This document shows positions 53,122 to 63,271 of a stretch of DNA of 64,000 bases, piece by piece. The notes under the pieces were generated by a model. It was not told where the DNA came from. It saw only the letters and a program-made list of their open reading frames with translations, and did not search any database. Position 1 is the first letter of the stretch, and every line of letters begins with the position of its first letter. This stretch comes from a bacterium 1xD42-87 (lineage in GTDB: Bacteria; Bacillota; Clostridia; Lachnospirales; Lachnospiraceae): assembly GCA_003611805.1 (NCBI GenBank), contig RAYM01000031.1:1-64000 (forward strand), written 5' to 3'. The translations under genes were made by a program, and so were the position numbers.

Positions 53122-54833
53122 TGAGAAAGATAAACGAGATCCTGGCGGTCGTGATCCTGTCGCTGTTGGCGGTGCTTGTGGCGGCGGTGGGAATGCGGTT
53201 GTTTGATACATATGTGGTAAATAAAAAGATAGAGTCGGAAGTGAGACAGCAGGAGGAAGTGCTCTCCAGAAACAGGGAAGCCCATGACCGTGTGCAGGAG
53301 ATGCGGCAGGAGATCGAGGCGTTTTCTGGAGACAGGGAAAAGCTGGGTCAGTTTATTGAGGAGATTCGGATGGATGACGAGGCGGCAGTTCCTGCTGTGG
53401 CGATGACAGGTTTCGACACGAGCGGTATGTCCGGGAACCAGGAGCAGCTGGAGCAATCGCAGGATGCGGCGGATGACAGGCAGCCTTTGTCGGAGAACAG
53501 GATGGATGCCTTGGAAAATAGCGCTGTTTCGGAGAATGGGACATGTGTTTCAGAAAATAATGTCGTTTCCGATAATGAGGCTGATGTTTCAGATAATACG
53601 AGCAGTGTGTCGGACAATGTGATTAGTGTGTCAGATAATGCGACGAACATGTCAGATAATATGACTAGTGTGTCGGAAAATGATACGATATCGGGGAACG
53701 CGTTCAACATGTCTGGCAACGACACGATATCCGGCAATACATACAGCATTTCGGGCAACAGTACGGTATCCGGCAATACATACAGCATTTCGGGTAACAG
53801 TACGGTATCTGGCAATACATACAGCATTTCGGGCAACAGTACGGTATCCGGCAATACATACAGCATTTCGGGTAACGATACGGTATCTGGCAATACGTTT
53901 AGTGTGTCGGGAAACAATACCGTATCAGGCAATGCGTTCAGTGTGTCAGATAATACGACTATATCAGTCAACGGGATCAGCGTGTCGGGAAATGATACCG
54001 TATCAGACAATACGTTAAGCGTGTCCGGCAGCATGCTTGATCTCCTTCCAAAGATAGAGATGGTGTATCCTGAAATCACGCTTGCAGAGCGCAGGCAGAT
54101 GAGGAGTTCTCTCGAGGAGACTCTTCTGGTCAATTGGGAAGACCAGGCGTGTCTTGAGGAACGGGGTGTAGATTTTTCGGGGAAGAAAATTGCCTGTCTG
54201 GGGGACAGCATCACAGCGGCAGCAAATCTGGAAGGGGAGGAAGGGTATCTCTCCTATGCCTATCCTTCCGTTCTGAAAGAGCTGTTGGGGGCGGAGGAAG
54301 TATACAATCTGGGTATCGGCGGCTCCTCGATCGGACGGTACTGGTCGGATGCCTTTGTGGAACGCTATACGCAGATTCCGGAAGACACGGACATTATTAT
54401 CGTGATGGGCGGCACCAACGATGGTTTCTGTCTGTCGGAGAAAGAATTTGGCAGTCTTACGGAAAGGAAAACACAGACCTTTTGCGGTGATCTGGATGAA
54501 CTGATGCGGGGGCTTAAGGAGAATTATCCCGAGGCGGATATTTTCTTTGCCACGCCGCTGCCGAACATTTTGCAGGATTATCTGATGCGGGAGCGCACTT
54601 ATCTGCTGCCTCAGAAAAATTTGTCGGATGTGATTCTCACCTTATCCGCAGCCTACGATTTTCAGGTGATAGACTTATATAATTCCAATATACTGGATTC
54701 TCATGACGCGGATATTGTGGCGGATTATATGCCGGACGGCGTACATGCCAACAAGGCGGGATATCGGATTCTGGCGGAGCATATCGCGGCAGAAATGGTG
54801 CGGAGTTATGAACGGCTTTCGGTTGACGAATAG
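53121..54833 (+). CDS. membrane-anchored SGNH hydrolase with S-x-N repeat region
   Basis: This 570-aa protein has an N-terminal membrane segment (about 7-27), a coiled-coil stalk to about 95, a low-complexity region (about 123-303) built from VSGN/ISGN/VSDN/VSEN units, and an SGNH esterase domain. The domain shows CLGDSITAA (serine about 361), LGIGGSS, MGGTNDG and DGVHANKAGY (Asp about 538, His about 541), all four family blocks. It is outside the cell and could deacetylate wall or surface glycans. The repeat core repeats a 13-residue unit (TVSGNTYSISGNS) at least four times. It is joined to rlmB but unrelated in function. Confidence 0.88.
   Translation: MRKINEILAVVILSLLAVLVAAVGMRLFDTYVVNKKIESEVRQQEEVLSRNREAHDRVQEMRQEIEAFSGDREKLGQFIEEIRMDDEAAVPAVAMTGFDTSGMSGNQEQLEQSQDAADDRQPLSENRMDALENSAVSENGTCVSENNVVSDNEADVSDNTSSVSDNVISVSDNATNMSDNMTSVSENDTISGNAFNMSGNDTISGNTYSISGNSTVSGNTYSISGNSTVSGNTYSISGNSTVSGNTYSISGNDTVSGNTFSVSGNNTVSGNAFSVSDNTTISVNGISVSGNDTVSDNTLSVSGSMLDLLPKIEMVYPEITLAERRQMRSSLEETLLVNWEDQACLEERGVDFSGKKIACLGDSITAAANLEGEEGYLSYAYPSVLKELLGAEEVYNLGIGGSSIGRYWSDAFVERYTQIPEDTDIIIVMGGTNDGFCLSEKEFGSLTERKTQTFCGDLDELMRGLKENYPEADIFFATPLPNILQDYLMRERTYLLPQKNLSDVILTLSAAYDFQVIDLYNSNILDSHDADIVADYMPDGVHANKAGYRILAEHIAAEMVRSYERLSVDE
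53718..53890 (+). repeat. 39-bp tandem repeats in the SGNH gene
   Basis: Units of 39 bp reading GGCAATACATACAGCATTTC then GGGCAACAGTACGGTATCC recur about four times with one or two base changes each. The length is a multiple of three, so unit gain or loss keeps the frame. Weaker copies extend on both sides (53480-54030). Confidence 0.85.
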
Positions 54834-54908
54834 CGGAAGATGCGGTATTGTTTATCATAACAGGAATACAGGCGGGAACACAAAGGTTGTTGACAGGAGG
54901 AAAGCAGA

Positions 54909-55187
54909 ATGGATTTTTTTGAAAAAATCGGAGATACCATCACTTCAAAGGGAAAAGAAGTAACAGGAAAGGCGAAAGATTTGGCGGAGATCGCAAACTT
55001 AAAGAGCCAGATCAGTACCTGCGAGGATGTGGTCAGAAAGAACTATATTGAGCTCGGCAGATTGTATTATGAGAAAGAGGGACTGGAGCCCGGGGCGGAG
55101 TACGAGCCGTTCTGCCGTGCCATAAGCAATGCGAAGACAGGCATTGAGGATCTGGAGGAGCAGATCAGAAGAGTAAAAGGTATATAA
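54909..55187 (+). CDS. small coiled-coil protein
   Basis: This 92-aa protein (MDFFEKIGDTITSKGKEVTG, AKDLAEIANLKSQISTCEDV, RKNYIELGRLYYEKEGLEPG) belongs to small helical proteins common in Clostridia that in longer members end in a zinc ribbon; here the ribbon is absent. Function is unknown. GGAGGAAAGCAGA precedes the ATG. A bidirectional terminator follows. Confidence 0.8.
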   Translation: MDFFEKIGDTITSKGKEVTGKAKDLAEIANLKSQISTCEDVVRKNYIELGRLYYEKEGLEPGAEYEPFCRAISNAKTGIEDLEEQIRRVKGI

Positions 55188-55215
55188 AAAAAGAGCGCGT
55201 CGCGCTCTTTTTTTA
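55186..55215. terminator. bidirectional terminator
   Basis: AAAAAAAGAGCGCG and CGCGCTCTTTTTTT form a stem with A and T runs on either side. It serves the coiled-coil gene and the convergent PBP gene. Confidence 0.92.
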
Positions 55216-57924
55216 TTGTGCCGGCGGCTGCTCCGGCTGGGGCTGTTCCTGCTGCTGAGCCTCTGCCGCAGCCTGCGCCGCAGCAGCTGCTGCCTCGGCA
55301 TTTCGCTGGTTGATTTCGGCACGCTGTGCCTCAATCGTTGCTTCATAGCCGGGTGTTGCGAAAAATACCTCGTCGTGAGGACACATATTGCTTGTCGGTG
55401 CGGGCACGGGCACTTCACTGACGGAGCCGTCCTCGTTCACCACCTGCGTGGTGCCTGTGGAGGAACCGCTCTGCAGGGAGACATCCTCTACAGGTGTCAG
55501 TTCAACGACGCCTTCCACCTTGAACGGACAGAACTCGCGTGCCGGCAGCATACTGTACTGGCAGATCTGCCCTGCGTAGTGTACGTCGCAGGTTTCTGCG
55601 GGAATGGTGTTTTCCGCAAAATATTCTGTCCGCAATGTACCGTCACAGAGTCCCGCAATGGGCAGCTTCCCGGAGCGTGAGCAGACCGTGGCAGTTACGA
55701 TGCCGGAGGGAACGCTGAAAGATTCGCTGGGCAGATCTGCATGAATCTCTGACATCACGGCGCGCCACAGCTTTTTCGCCAGATTTTTTTCGTCGCCGGT
55801 GAGCTTCACGTTATTGTCAAAACCTGCCCAGGTGGTAGCGGTGTAGTAGGGGGTGTACCCCGAAAACCATACGTCGTTGTAATCGGAGGTGGTGCCAGTC
55901 TTTCCGGCGATAGCCATATTGCCGAAGTTGACTGCTCCGCCAGTACCGCTTGTGACCACGTCAACCATGGCGTCCGTCAGGAGAAAGGCGGTCGTCTCCT
56001 TGATAACCTGCTTGGAATTGGGCAGGGTGTTGTCCAATATAATATTTCCGTCGTGATCCAAAACCTTCGTGTAAAGCTTGGGTTTGATGTAGGTGCCGCC
56101 GTTTGCGATGCAGGCGTAGGCGGCGTTAAGTTCTTCGTTGGTGACGCCGTGCGTGAGACCGCCGAGAGCGGTGGTCTGCTGGATGTCCGAGTAGATCTCG
56201 CCGCTGATTTCCTCACGCTCAACGATGGTGGTAAAACCGAAATTTTTCAAGTAATCATATCCGAGCTGGGGCGTAATCTGTGTCAGCGTCTTTACAGCCA
56301 CGATATTCATGGAGTCGCGGATACCGTCCCGCAGGGAGGAAAGTCCCCTATAGTTTTCGCCGTACCAGTTTGCCACCGGGCGTCCGTTGGCGTAGTTGAA
56401 GGGCGCATCGTTCATAACCGTGGCGAGGGTCAGTCCCGCGCTGTCTAAGGCGGGCGCATAGGTGGACACTACCTTGAAGGTGGAACCGGGCTGTCTGGTT
56501 GTGTCGGTGGCGCGGTTCAAGGTACGGCTGGCGGTTTTGGCGCCCCTGCCGCCTACCATTGCCACGATGCAGCCGGTGCTCTGGTCCTCCACCACGAGAG
56601 ATACCTGAGGCTGGGGAGTCAGATTGATATTTTCGCCGAAGACTTCGTCGCCGGAACGCATCACGTCGGCTTTGTATGCCTCGATATCCTGATAAGCCTC
56701 CTCCTGCGAGGCGTAAATCAGGTTATAACTGGAGGAGCGGTTTTCCCTCCAATAGCTGCGGAACATTTCCGTGCTGACATTTTCCCTGTCGCCGTTTGCG
56801 CGTTCAATGGTCAGTTCATAATTTAAGTACCATTTCGTGTTAGCGGGGAAATTGTTCTCGTCCGCAAAGGCATTATCGCAGATTGCCTGAATTTTCGGGT
56901 CCTGTGTGGAATATATTTTCAGGCCGCCGCTGTAGAGCAGGGTGTAAGCCTGCGTCTCATTGTAACCGGCAGCGATCAGATCTTCCATGACGTCGTCCGT
57001 CAGCGCATCCACAAAATATGTACTGACATCGTTATCCTCGTTTTTGGCGTCTGCTACCTGAATACGGGAGTACACGTCGTCGGCAAGCGCCTCCTCGCGC
57101 TCCTCAGCGCTGATATAGCCCTGATCCATCATATCTTTCAGAACCTTTTCCCGGCGTTCCGCGTTCTTCTCCGGGTGCGTGATGGGGTTATAGCGGGACG
57201 GATTCTGCGTGATGCCCGCGATTACCGCACACTCGGACAGGGTAAGTTCGTTGACATGTTTGTCGAAATACCGTCTGGAAGCGGCTTCCACGCCAAGCGT
57301 ATTGGAACCGAGGTTGATGGTGTTCATGTAATTGATCAGGATGGACTCTTTGTCCATGACTTTTTCCAGCTCCAGCGCCAGATACTGTTCCTGAAACTTT
57401 CTTTTGAATTTGTCCGCAAGGGAGTCCTCGCTCGTCCAGTCCGTAAACACATTGTTTTTGAGAAGCTGCTGGGTAATGGTGCTGGCACCCTCAGAAAAAT
57501 GCCGGTTTTGTATGCCTACCATGCCCGCGCGGATAATGCCTTTGATGTCGATGCCGTTGTGATCATAAAAACGGGCGTCCTCAATAGCGACAAAGGCATC
57601 CTTTAAGTCCTGCGGAACCATGTCGATGGAAACCGGGATACGGTTGGCGTCGGTGGAAACCAGCTTCTTGATCTGGGTGCCTTCTATATCATATACGAAC
57701 GTGGAAAAACCGGAGGGTGTCACGTCGATGTTGCTGATATCCGGCGCCGTTGCCAGAATGCCCTTAAAAGCGCCGATGCCTGCGCTCACGCCGACGATGG
57801 CAACGCCGATCATGCCGATCAGAAATACCTGCACAAAGGTAAACGCTACCTTCCTGCTCCATTTTTTACCTGTAGAGCGAAGCGCCTGCTGCTTTTTGCG
57901 GACGCCTTTTTTGCCATAATTCAT
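55213..57924 (-). CDS. class A penicillin-binding protein (PBP1a type)
   Basis: This 903-aa protein builds peptidoglycan. A basic cytoplasmic start and one membrane segment (about 27-50) lead to a glycosyltransferase domain with the catalytic E115 in AIEDARFYDHNGID and EGASTITQQLLKN. The transpeptidase domain follows: S481 in RQPGSTFKV, SMN in RDGIRDSMNIVAVK and KTG in AIAGKTGTTSDYND. The C-terminus is a low-complexity AAAAQAAAEAQQQ/QPEQP tail. GGGGAGGCAGT leads into the start. It is a single gene. Confidence 0.95.
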   Translation of the reverse strand: MNYGKKGVRKKQQALRSTGKKWSRKVAFTFVQVFLIGMIGVAIVGVSAGIGAFKGILATAPDISNIDVTPSGFSTFVYDIEGTQIKKLVSTDANRIPVSIDMVPQDLKDAFVAIEDARFYDHNGIDIKGIIRAGMVGIQNRHFSEGASTITQQLLKNNVFTDWTSEDSLADKFKRKFQEQYLALELEKVMDKESILINYMNTINLGSNTLGVEAASRRYFDKHVNELTLSECAVIAGITQNPSRYNPITHPEKNAERREKVLKDMMDQGYISAEEREEALADDVYSRIQVADAKNEDNDVSTYFVDALTDDVMEDLIAAGYNETQAYTLLYSGGLKIYSTQDPKIQAICDNAFADENNFPANTKWYLNYELTIERANGDRENVSTEMFRSYWRENRSSSYNLIYASQEEAYQDIEAYKADVMRSGDEVFGENINLTPQPQVSLVVEDQSTGCIVAMVGGRGAKTASRTLNRATDTTRQPGSTFKVVSTYAPALDSAGLTLATVMNDAPFNYANGRPVANWYGENYRGLSSLRDGIRDSMNIVAVKTLTQITPQLGYDYLKNFGFTTIVEREEISGEIYSDIQQTTALGGLTHGVTNEELNAAYACIANGGTYIKPKLYTKVLDHDGNIILDNTLPNSKQVIKETTAFLLTDAMVDVVTSGTGGAVNFGNMAIAGKTGTTSDYNDVWFSGYTPYYTATTWAGFDNNVKLTGDEKNLAKKLWRAVMSEIHADLPSESFSVPSGIVTATVCSRSGKLPIAGLCDGTLRTEYFAENTIPAETCDVHYAGQICQYSMLPAREFCPFKVEGVVELTPVEDVSLQSGSSTGTTQVVNEDGSVSEVPVPAPTSNMCPHDEVFFATPGYEATIEAQRAEINQRNAEAAAAAAQAAAEAQQQEQPQPEQPPAQ

Positions 57925-58145
57925 AGGATACTGCCTCCCCGACTCTCTATCATAGTCTCAATTGCCGATATAGTCAATTCTTTCAAAATCGTCGCTCGGC
58001 AGCGACGTTTCAGAGAATGTTTTGCACTGCATTTTATTATAAAATGAAAGGGTATAATCTGTGACGATTATAACAAAATTTATCTGGCAAATAAAGGTTT
58101 TTATGCTTTCTTAAGAATTGTTTACGATTCTGTGCACATTTATAC
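57925..58145. other. divergent intergenic region with hairpin repeat copy 3
   Basis: On the minus strand 58022-57986 reads ACATTCTCTGAAACGTCGCT, GCCG and AGCGACGATTTTG, matching copies at 31892 and 48398. It lies in the leader of the PBP gene. The region must also hold the promoters of the PBP and IMPACT-family genes; none is strong. Confidence 0.6.
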
Positions 58146-58181
58146 TTGCACGGAGGGGAGAAATGTGCAACGATATTATAC

Positions 58182-58844
58182 ATGGATAAGTATGCGCCGT
58201 ATAAAGTTATTGAATATGGGGGCGAAGGGGAGATTGTGGAAAAGAAATCCCGTTTTATCGCCCATGTGCAGGCGACTCACACGGAGGAGGAGGCTGTCGC
58301 TTTTATTGAGGCTGAGAAGAAACGCTACTGGGACGCCAGGCACCACTGCTACGCCTATATCATAGGGGAGCAGGGGGAGACTGTGCGGTATTCGGACGAC
58401 GGGGAACCTTCCGGCACGGCAGGCAGACCCATTCTGGAGGTGCTTACGGGCTCCGGCATCCGTGGACTGACGCTGGTGGTGACCCGGTATTTCGGCGGTA
58501 CGCTGCTCGGTACCGGCGGGCTTGTGCGCGCCTATACGCAGGCGGCGCAGGCGGGACTTGCGGACAGCCGTGTGGCGGTGATGAGGTATGGGCACACTCT
58601 TACGGTGGAGACGGATTATAACGGGATCGGCAAGATACAGTATCTTTTGGGGCAGAGGGGGATTTCCATAGAGGAATCCGTCTATACGGAGCGGGTGTCT
58701 ATCAGGTTTCATGTGCCCTGTGAAGAGAAAGATAAACTGATAAAGGACATTACGGAGGCTACCGCCGGTGCAGCGCGGGTGAGCGTCTCAGATCCTTTTT
58801 ACTATAAAAGCGCGGAAAACGCTTCCGGGAGCAGCATAGGTTAA
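58182..58844 (+). CDS. yigZ: YigZ/IMPACT-family protein
   Basis: This 220-aa protein has the UPF0029/IMPACT N-terminal domain (KKSRFIAHVQATHTEEEAVA, DARHHCYAYIIGEQGE, YSDDGEPSGTAGRPILEVL, LVVTRYFGGTLLGTGGLVRA) and a C-terminal EF-G-like domain. The bacterial role is not settled. The ATG at 58182 is where similarity begins. GGAGGGGAG lies 23 bases upstream, next to an out-of-frame ATG at 58163, so the start is a little uncertain. Confidence 0.9.
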   Translation: MDKYAPYKVIEYGGEGEIVEKKSRFIAHVQATHTEEEAVAFIEAEKKRYWDARHHCYAYIIGEQGETVRYSDDGEPSGTAGRPILEVLTGSGIRGLTLVVTRYFGGTLLGTGGLVRAYTQAAQAGLADSRVAVMRYGHTLTVETDYNGIGKIQYLLGQRGISIEESVYTERVSIRFHVPCEEKDKLIKDITEATAGAARVSVSDPFYYKSAENASGSSIG

Positions 58845-58898
58845 TCGAAACCCAAGCTGCAGCCGGGATGCGGGTTTCCGGCGGAAAGGCGGCAGGCT

Positions 58899-60308
58899 AT
58901 GGGTGAGAACAGGGAAACGGAAAAAAGAGCGGAAGAACTGGAGGCAAAGGTTTATAACGGCTATGCCGATTTTGGTGTGGAAGAAATCAGGGAGCTTCTC
59001 AGAAAAGGACAGTACACCAGCCTCAGAAAGATTATTGAAGAACTCAATGACGCGGATATCGCGGATTATATGGAGGAGATGGAAGAGGAAGAGGTCATTA
59101 AGATATTCCGTATTCTGCCGAAAGATACGGCGGCGGATGTCTTTTCCTATCTGGAGATCGACAGGCAGCAGTCCATTATTACCTCCCTTTCAGATAAAGA
59201 TGCAGCGCGCATCATCGACAACATGATGTCCGACGACGCGAAGGAACTGATGGAGGAGATGCCCGCCAATGTGGTGAAACGGCTGATTGCCAACACCAGC
59301 GCGGATACGAGGAAGGCGATCAATCATCTGATGCGTTATCCCGAGGACTCTGCGGGCAGCATTATGACGGTGGAGTATGTGGATTTGAAGGAACACTACA
59401 CGGTGGCGCATGCCATCGACCGCATCCGCAAGGTGGGTCTTGACAGCGAGACCATCAATATCTGCTATGTGCTCGACTATAAGCGGACGCTTGTGGGAAC
59501 TGTCGCGCTGCGCTATCTGCTGTTAAGCGACCCGGACGCCGTGATCGGCGATATGATGCACAGAAATGTGGTATCCCTCCATACCCTGATGGATCAGGAG
59601 GAAGTGGCGAGGCAGTTCAAAAAATATGAGTTTACTGCTATGCCTGTCGTAGATAATGAGGACAGGCTGGTTGGCATTATCACCATGGACGACGTGGTGG
59701 ATATTCTGGAAGAGGAGACCACGGAAGATATCGAAAAGATGGCGGCTGTGATGCCTTCCGACAAGCCATATCTGCGGATGACCGTGTTTGACGCCTACAA
59801 AAAAAGGATTCCGTGGCTGCTTCTGTTGATGATTTCGGCTACCTTTACGGGGAAAATTATCACCGCTTTTGAGAACGAACTGCAACGTTATGTGGTACTG
59901 ACGGCTTTTATCCCTATGCTGATGGATACAGGCGGCAACGCGGGTGGACAGGCTTCCGCCATCATCATCCGCGGTATTTCGCTGGAGGAGATTGAGTTTG
60001 GCGACTGGCTTAAAGTGATCTGGAAAGAGATCCGCACGGCGGTTTTGTGCGGCCTGACGCTGTCGGTCTGCAATTTTGCCAGACTGATGATTTTTGATCA
60101 GGTGGGCGTGCAGGTGGCGTTCGTGGTGTGCATTACCCTGCTGATGGCGGTGATCGTGGCGAAGATGGTCGGTTCCACGCTGCCCATGCTGGCAAAGAAA
60201 ATCGGGCTTGACCCGGCGGTGATGGCAAGCCCGTTTATCACGACGATCGTGGACGCGATCTCGCTGCTGATTTATTTTAGGGTGGCGGAGGTTGTGCTGG
60301 GGATCTAG
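58899..60308 (+). CDS. mgtE: MgtE magnesium channel
   Basis: This 469-aa protein has the MgtE N-terminal superhelical domain (DIADYMEEMEEEEVIKIFRI, MRYPEDSAGSIMTVEYVDL), a pair of CBS domains (IGDMMHRNVVSLHTLMDQEE, MPVVDNEDRLVGIITMDDVV) and a five-helix channel with PMLMDTGGNAGGQASAI. It lets Mg2+ in when internal Mg2+ is low. The stop codon TAG (60306-60308) and the last base of the codon before it belong to the inserted 166-bp element, so the original C-terminus may have been different. No M-box was seen in the short upstream gap. Confidence 0.95.
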   Translation: MGENRETEKRAEELEAKVYNGYADFGVEEIRELLRKGQYTSLRKIIEELNDADIADYMEEMEEEEVIKIFRILPKDTAADVFSYLEIDRQQSIITSLSDKDAARIIDNMMSDDAKELMEEMPANVVKRLIANTSADTRKAINHLMRYPEDSAGSIMTVEYVDLKEHYTVAHAIDRIRKVGLDSETINICYVLDYKRTLVGTVALRYLLLSDPDAVIGDMMHRNVVSLHTLMDQEEVARQFKKYEFTAMPVVDNEDRLVGIITMDDVVDILEEETTEDIEKMAAVMPSDKPYLRMTVFDAYKKRIPWLLLLMISATFTGKIITAFENELQRYVVLTAFIPMLMDTGGNAGGQASAIIIRGISLEEIEFGDWLKVIWKEIRTAVLCGLTLSVCNFARLMIFDQVGVQVAFVVCITLLMAVIVAKMVGSTLPMLAKKIGLDPAVMASPFITTIVDAISLLIYFRVAEVVLGI

Positions 60309-60470
60309 TGCTCCATTTACCAATTAACTATCCTTTTTTGCTTGCCAGCATTCCCTTCTACTGCGTTGTTTTCGGTCAACGATGCCACCGCATCGCCTCC
60401 CTCAAACGCCTTGTATAAGGAAATTCTGGACTTCGCAAAAAGTGTATGCAATTGGAAAATGGAGCACTAG
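60305..60470 (-). mobile_element. 166-bp MITE-like element, copy 2
   Basis: This is the inverted counterpart of 27140-27305, identical except for one base near the right terminal repeat (GATATTTAATT against GATAGTTAATT). It fills the whole gap between the convergent mgtE and typA stops, starting in the last sense codon of mgtE and ending one base before the typA stop. Its 21-bp terminal repeats could make a hairpin that serves as terminator for both genes. Confidence 0.9.
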
Positions 60471-62312
60471 TTATTTCTTAGCTGCTGCAGAAATCGCCGC
60501 CCGTTTCCTGAGCGTCGGGTCCAGAATCTTCTTTCTGATTCTGAGGCTCTCCGGCGTCACTTCCAGCAGCTCGTCGGTGTCGATAAACTCAAGAGCCTGC
60601 TCCAAACTTAACACCTTGGGCGGCGTGAGGCGCAGCGCTTCGTCCGCGGAGGAGGAGCGGGTATTGGTGAGCTGCTTTTTCTTGCAGACGTTCAGCTCAA
60701 TGTCCTCACCACGCCCGTTCTGCCCGACGATCATGCCGGAATAGACCTTCTCGCCGGGACCGATAAAGAGGGTGCCGCGCTCCTGTGCGTTGTAGAGCCC
60801 ATAAGTGATTGCCTCGCCCGCTTCAAAAGCGATGAGGGAGCCCTGCTTGCGGTACTGTATATCCCCCTTGTAGGGACCATAGCCGTCAAAAATGGTGTTC
60901 ATAATGCCGTTGCCCTTGGTGTCGGTCATAAATTCGCCGCGGTAGCCGATCAGTCCGCGGGAAGGGATGGAAAACTCCAGACGGGTGTAACCGCCGGACG
61001 CCATGCCCATATTTTTCAATTCGCCTTTTCTCTGGCTCAGTTTTTCAATGACAGTCCCGGAAAACTCTTCCGGCACATCCACATAGCACAATTCCATCGG
61101 TTCTGTCTTTTTGCTGTTCTCATCGGTCTTGTAGAGCACTTCCGCCTTGCTTACGGCAAACTCATAGCCTTCCCTGCGCATATTCTCAATGAGGACGGAC
61201 AGGTGCAGCTCGCCGCGTCCCGAAACTTTGAATGCCTCTGTGGTGTCGGTCTCTTCCACACGCAGGGAAACGTCTGTGTTCAGCTCCCTGAAAAGACGGT
61301 CGCGCAGATGGCGGCTTGTGACGTATTTGCCCTCCTTGCCTGCGAGGGGGGAGTCGTTGACGCAAAAATGCATGGCGATCGTCGGCTCCGAAATCTTCTG
61401 GAAGGGAATCGGCTTGGGAGCGTCGGGAGAGCAGAGGGTGTCTCCGATATGGATGTCCGCAATGCCGGAAATCGCCACAATGGAGCCGATAGCTGCCTCT
61501 TTTACTTCCACCTTGTCCAGACCGTCGTACTCGTAGAGCTTGCTGATCTTTACCTTTTTCATTTTGTCAGGATCGTGGTGGTTCACAATGACTACTTCCT
61601 GGTTGACCTTGACGGAACCGTTGTCCACTTTGCCGACGCCGATGCGTCCCACGTACTCGTTATAGTCGATGGTGCTGATGAGAAGCTGGGTGCCTGCGTC
61701 GGGATCGCCCTGGGGCGCGGGAATGTGCTCGATGATGGTGTCAAAGAGCGGGGTCATGTCCTTGCCTTTTACGGTAAGCTGCGTGGTGGCGGTGCCGGTC
61801 TTTGCGGAAGCGTAGACGAAGGGGCAGTCAAGCTGCTCGTCGTTGGCGTCCAGATCCATGAAAAGTTCCAGCACTTCATCCACGACTTGAATCGGTCTCG
61901 CCTCGGGACGGTCGCACTTATTGATGCAGACGATCACGGAAAGATCCAGTTCTAACGCCTTTTTCAGCACGAACTTTGTCTGGGGCATCGGTCCTTCAAA
62001 AGCGTCCACCACAAGGATTACGCCGTCCACCATTTTCAGCACGCGCTCCACCTCGCCGCCGAAATCCGCGTGACCGGGAGTGTCGATGATATTGATTTTC
62101 GTGTCCTTGTAGGTGACGGCGGTGTTTTTGGAGAGGATCGTGATACCGCGCTCCTTCTCAATGTCATTGGAATCCATGACGCGTTCCGCCACTTCCTGGT
62201 TTTCCCGAAATACGCCGCTCTGCTTCAACAGCTCGTCCACCAGCGTGGTCTTGCCGTGGTCAACGTGGGCGATAATCGCTATATTTCGCACATCTTCTCT
62301 TGTTTGTATCAT
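60471..62312 (-). CDS. typA: ribosome-associated GTPase BipA/TypA
   Basis: This 613-aa translational GTPase shows [20 protein letters not shown] (G1), [12 protein letters not shown] (G2), [16 protein letters not shown] (G3) and [12 protein letters not shown] (G4), then the BipA-specific C-terminal region with [23 protein letters not shown] 62312 ([10 protein letters not shown]) is chosen since GAGGAAAATT precedes it; an in-frame ATG further up at 62351 lies in the leader. The protein helps ribosome assembly under stress. Confidence 0.96.
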   Translation of the reverse strand: MIQTREDVRNIAIIAHVDHGKTTLVDELLKQSGVFRENQEVAERVMDSNDIEKERGITILSKNTAVTYKDTKINIIDTPGHADFGGEVERVLKMVDGVILVVDAFEGPMPQTKFVLKKALELDLSVIVCINKCDRPEARPIQVVDEVLELFMDLDANDEQLDCPFVYASAKTGTATTQLTVKGKDMTPLFDTIIEHIPAPQGDPDAGTQLLISTIDYNEYVGRIGVGKVDNGSVKVNQEVVIVNHHDPDKMKKVKISKLYEYDGLDKVEVKEAAIGSIVAISGIADIHIGDTLCSPDAPKPIPFQKISEPTIAMHFCVNDSPLAGKEGKYVTSRHLRDRLFRELNTDVSLRVEETDTTEAFKVSGRGELHLSVLIENMRREGYEFAVSKAEVLYKTDENSKKTEPMELCYVDVPEEFSGTVIEKLSQRKGELKNMGMASGGYTRLEFSIPSRGLIGYRGEFMTDTKGNGIMNTIFDGYGPYKGDIQYRKQGSLIAFEAGEAITYGLYNAQERGTLFIGPGEKVYSGMIVGQNGRGEDIELNVCKKKQLTNTRSSSADEALRLTPPKVLSLEQALEFIDTDELLEVTPESLRIRKKILDPTLRKRAAISAAAKK

Positions 62313-62356
62313 AATTTTCCTCATTTCACAAATAATAGACTTTTGAGCCATCGACG

Positions 62357-62385
62357 ATTATAGCACTTGTCCGGCATTCTTGCAA
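62357..62385 (-). promoter_or_regulatory. promoter of typA
   Basis: TTGCAA (62385-62380), 17 bases, TATAAT (62362-62357) on the minus strand, about 45 bases before the start. Confidence 0.75.
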
Positions 62386-62503
62386 GTCGCGCGACCCCTT
62401 ACAGTTCTATTTTCCCTCTGTATCTTATATATTGATAATACAATAACAGTTCAGGGTCAGTTTTTAAATGGCATTGAAATACTTGAGCAGAATGGAGGAA
62501 AAC

Positions 62504-63136
62504 ATGACGGATAAGGTAATTGAAAACAACCAGGTGGCGGTTATGGGGGAGATTGTAAGCGATTTTTCCTTCAGCCACGAGATTTTCGGAGAGGGCTTTT
62601 ATATGGTAGATATCAGCGTAGATCGACTCAGTGAGTCAACTGATATTATACCTGTGATGGTGTCTGAGAGGCTCATTGACGTAAATGAGGACTACAAGGG
62701 AATGAAGATATGCATCACGGGACAGTTCCGCTCTTATAACAGGCACGAGGAGAGAAAGAACAGGCTGGTTTTGTCTGTTTTTGCCCGTGAAATTGAATTT
62801 GTGGACGATATCGGGGAAGGGGCAAAGACAAACCAGATTTTTTTGGACGGGTATATCTGCAAAGCGCCGGTTTACCGTAAGACGCCGCTTGGCAGGGAGA
62901 TTGCCGACCTGCTTCTGGCGGTGAACAGGCCTTACGGGAAGTCGGATTACATACCCTGCATCTGCTGGGGGCGCAACGCCCGGTTTGCCAGCAGTTTTGA
63001 AGTGGGGAGCCGCTGTGCCATCTGGGGCAGGATCCAGAGCCGCGAATATATGAAAAAATTATCGGAGGAGCAATTGGAAAGAAGAATTGCCTACGAGGTT
63101 TCCGTCAGCAAGCTGGAGCTTGTGGAGGAGGAGTGA
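62504..63136 (+). CDS. single-stranded-DNA-binding-like protein with two OB folds
   Basis: This 210-aa protein appears to hold two OB-fold segments: NNQVAVMGEIVSDFSFSHEI ... ITGQFRSYN in the first half and FLDGYICKAPVYRKTPLGRE ... VGSRCAIWGRIQSREYMK in the second. The second carries the SSB-like RKTPLGREIADLLLAVNR pattern. Such proteins are annotated as SSB in Lachnospiraceae. The acidic phenylalanine tail of true SSB is missing. ATG 62504 has GGAGG 5 bases upstream. Confidence 0.8.
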   Translation: MTDKVIENNQVAVMGEIVSDFSFSHEIFGEGFYMVDISVDRLSESTDIIPVMVSERLIDVNEDYKGMKICITGQFRSYNRHEERKNRLVLSVFAREIEFVDDIGEGAKTNQIFLDGYICKAPVYRKTPLGREIADLLLAVNRPYGKSDYIPCICWGRNARFASSFEVGSRCAIWGRIQSREYMKKLSEEQLERRIAYEVSVSKLELVEEE

Positions 63137-63196
63137 GATCTGCGGACGTTATTTTTCACACCCGCACCATGCATGGCACGTGCATGAAGTAACGAC

Positions 63197-63225
63197 TTGC
63201 ATCCTCGAAAAGATTGTGCTATTCT
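63197..63225 (+). promoter_or_regulatory. promoter of the adenosyltransferase gene
   Basis: TTGCAT (63197-63202), 17 bases, TATTCT (63220-63225). No cobalamin riboswitch was recognised before the gene. Confidence 0.55.
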
Positions 63226-63271
63226 GTGCATATATATGTAATGTAATTTTGGGGAATACGGGGTGCTGGCT

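Noticed and set aside
53718..53890. CRISPR-like look of the 39-bp repeats
   Set aside because: The units are contiguous without unique spacers, lie in frame in a gene and vary at codon third positions.
53348..54214. 288-codon antisense frame through the S-x-N repeats
   Set aside because: It is the mirror of the tandem repeats in the SGNH gene.
58845..58898. Possible M-box before mgtE
   Set aside because: The gap of 54 bases is too short for an M-box aptamer.
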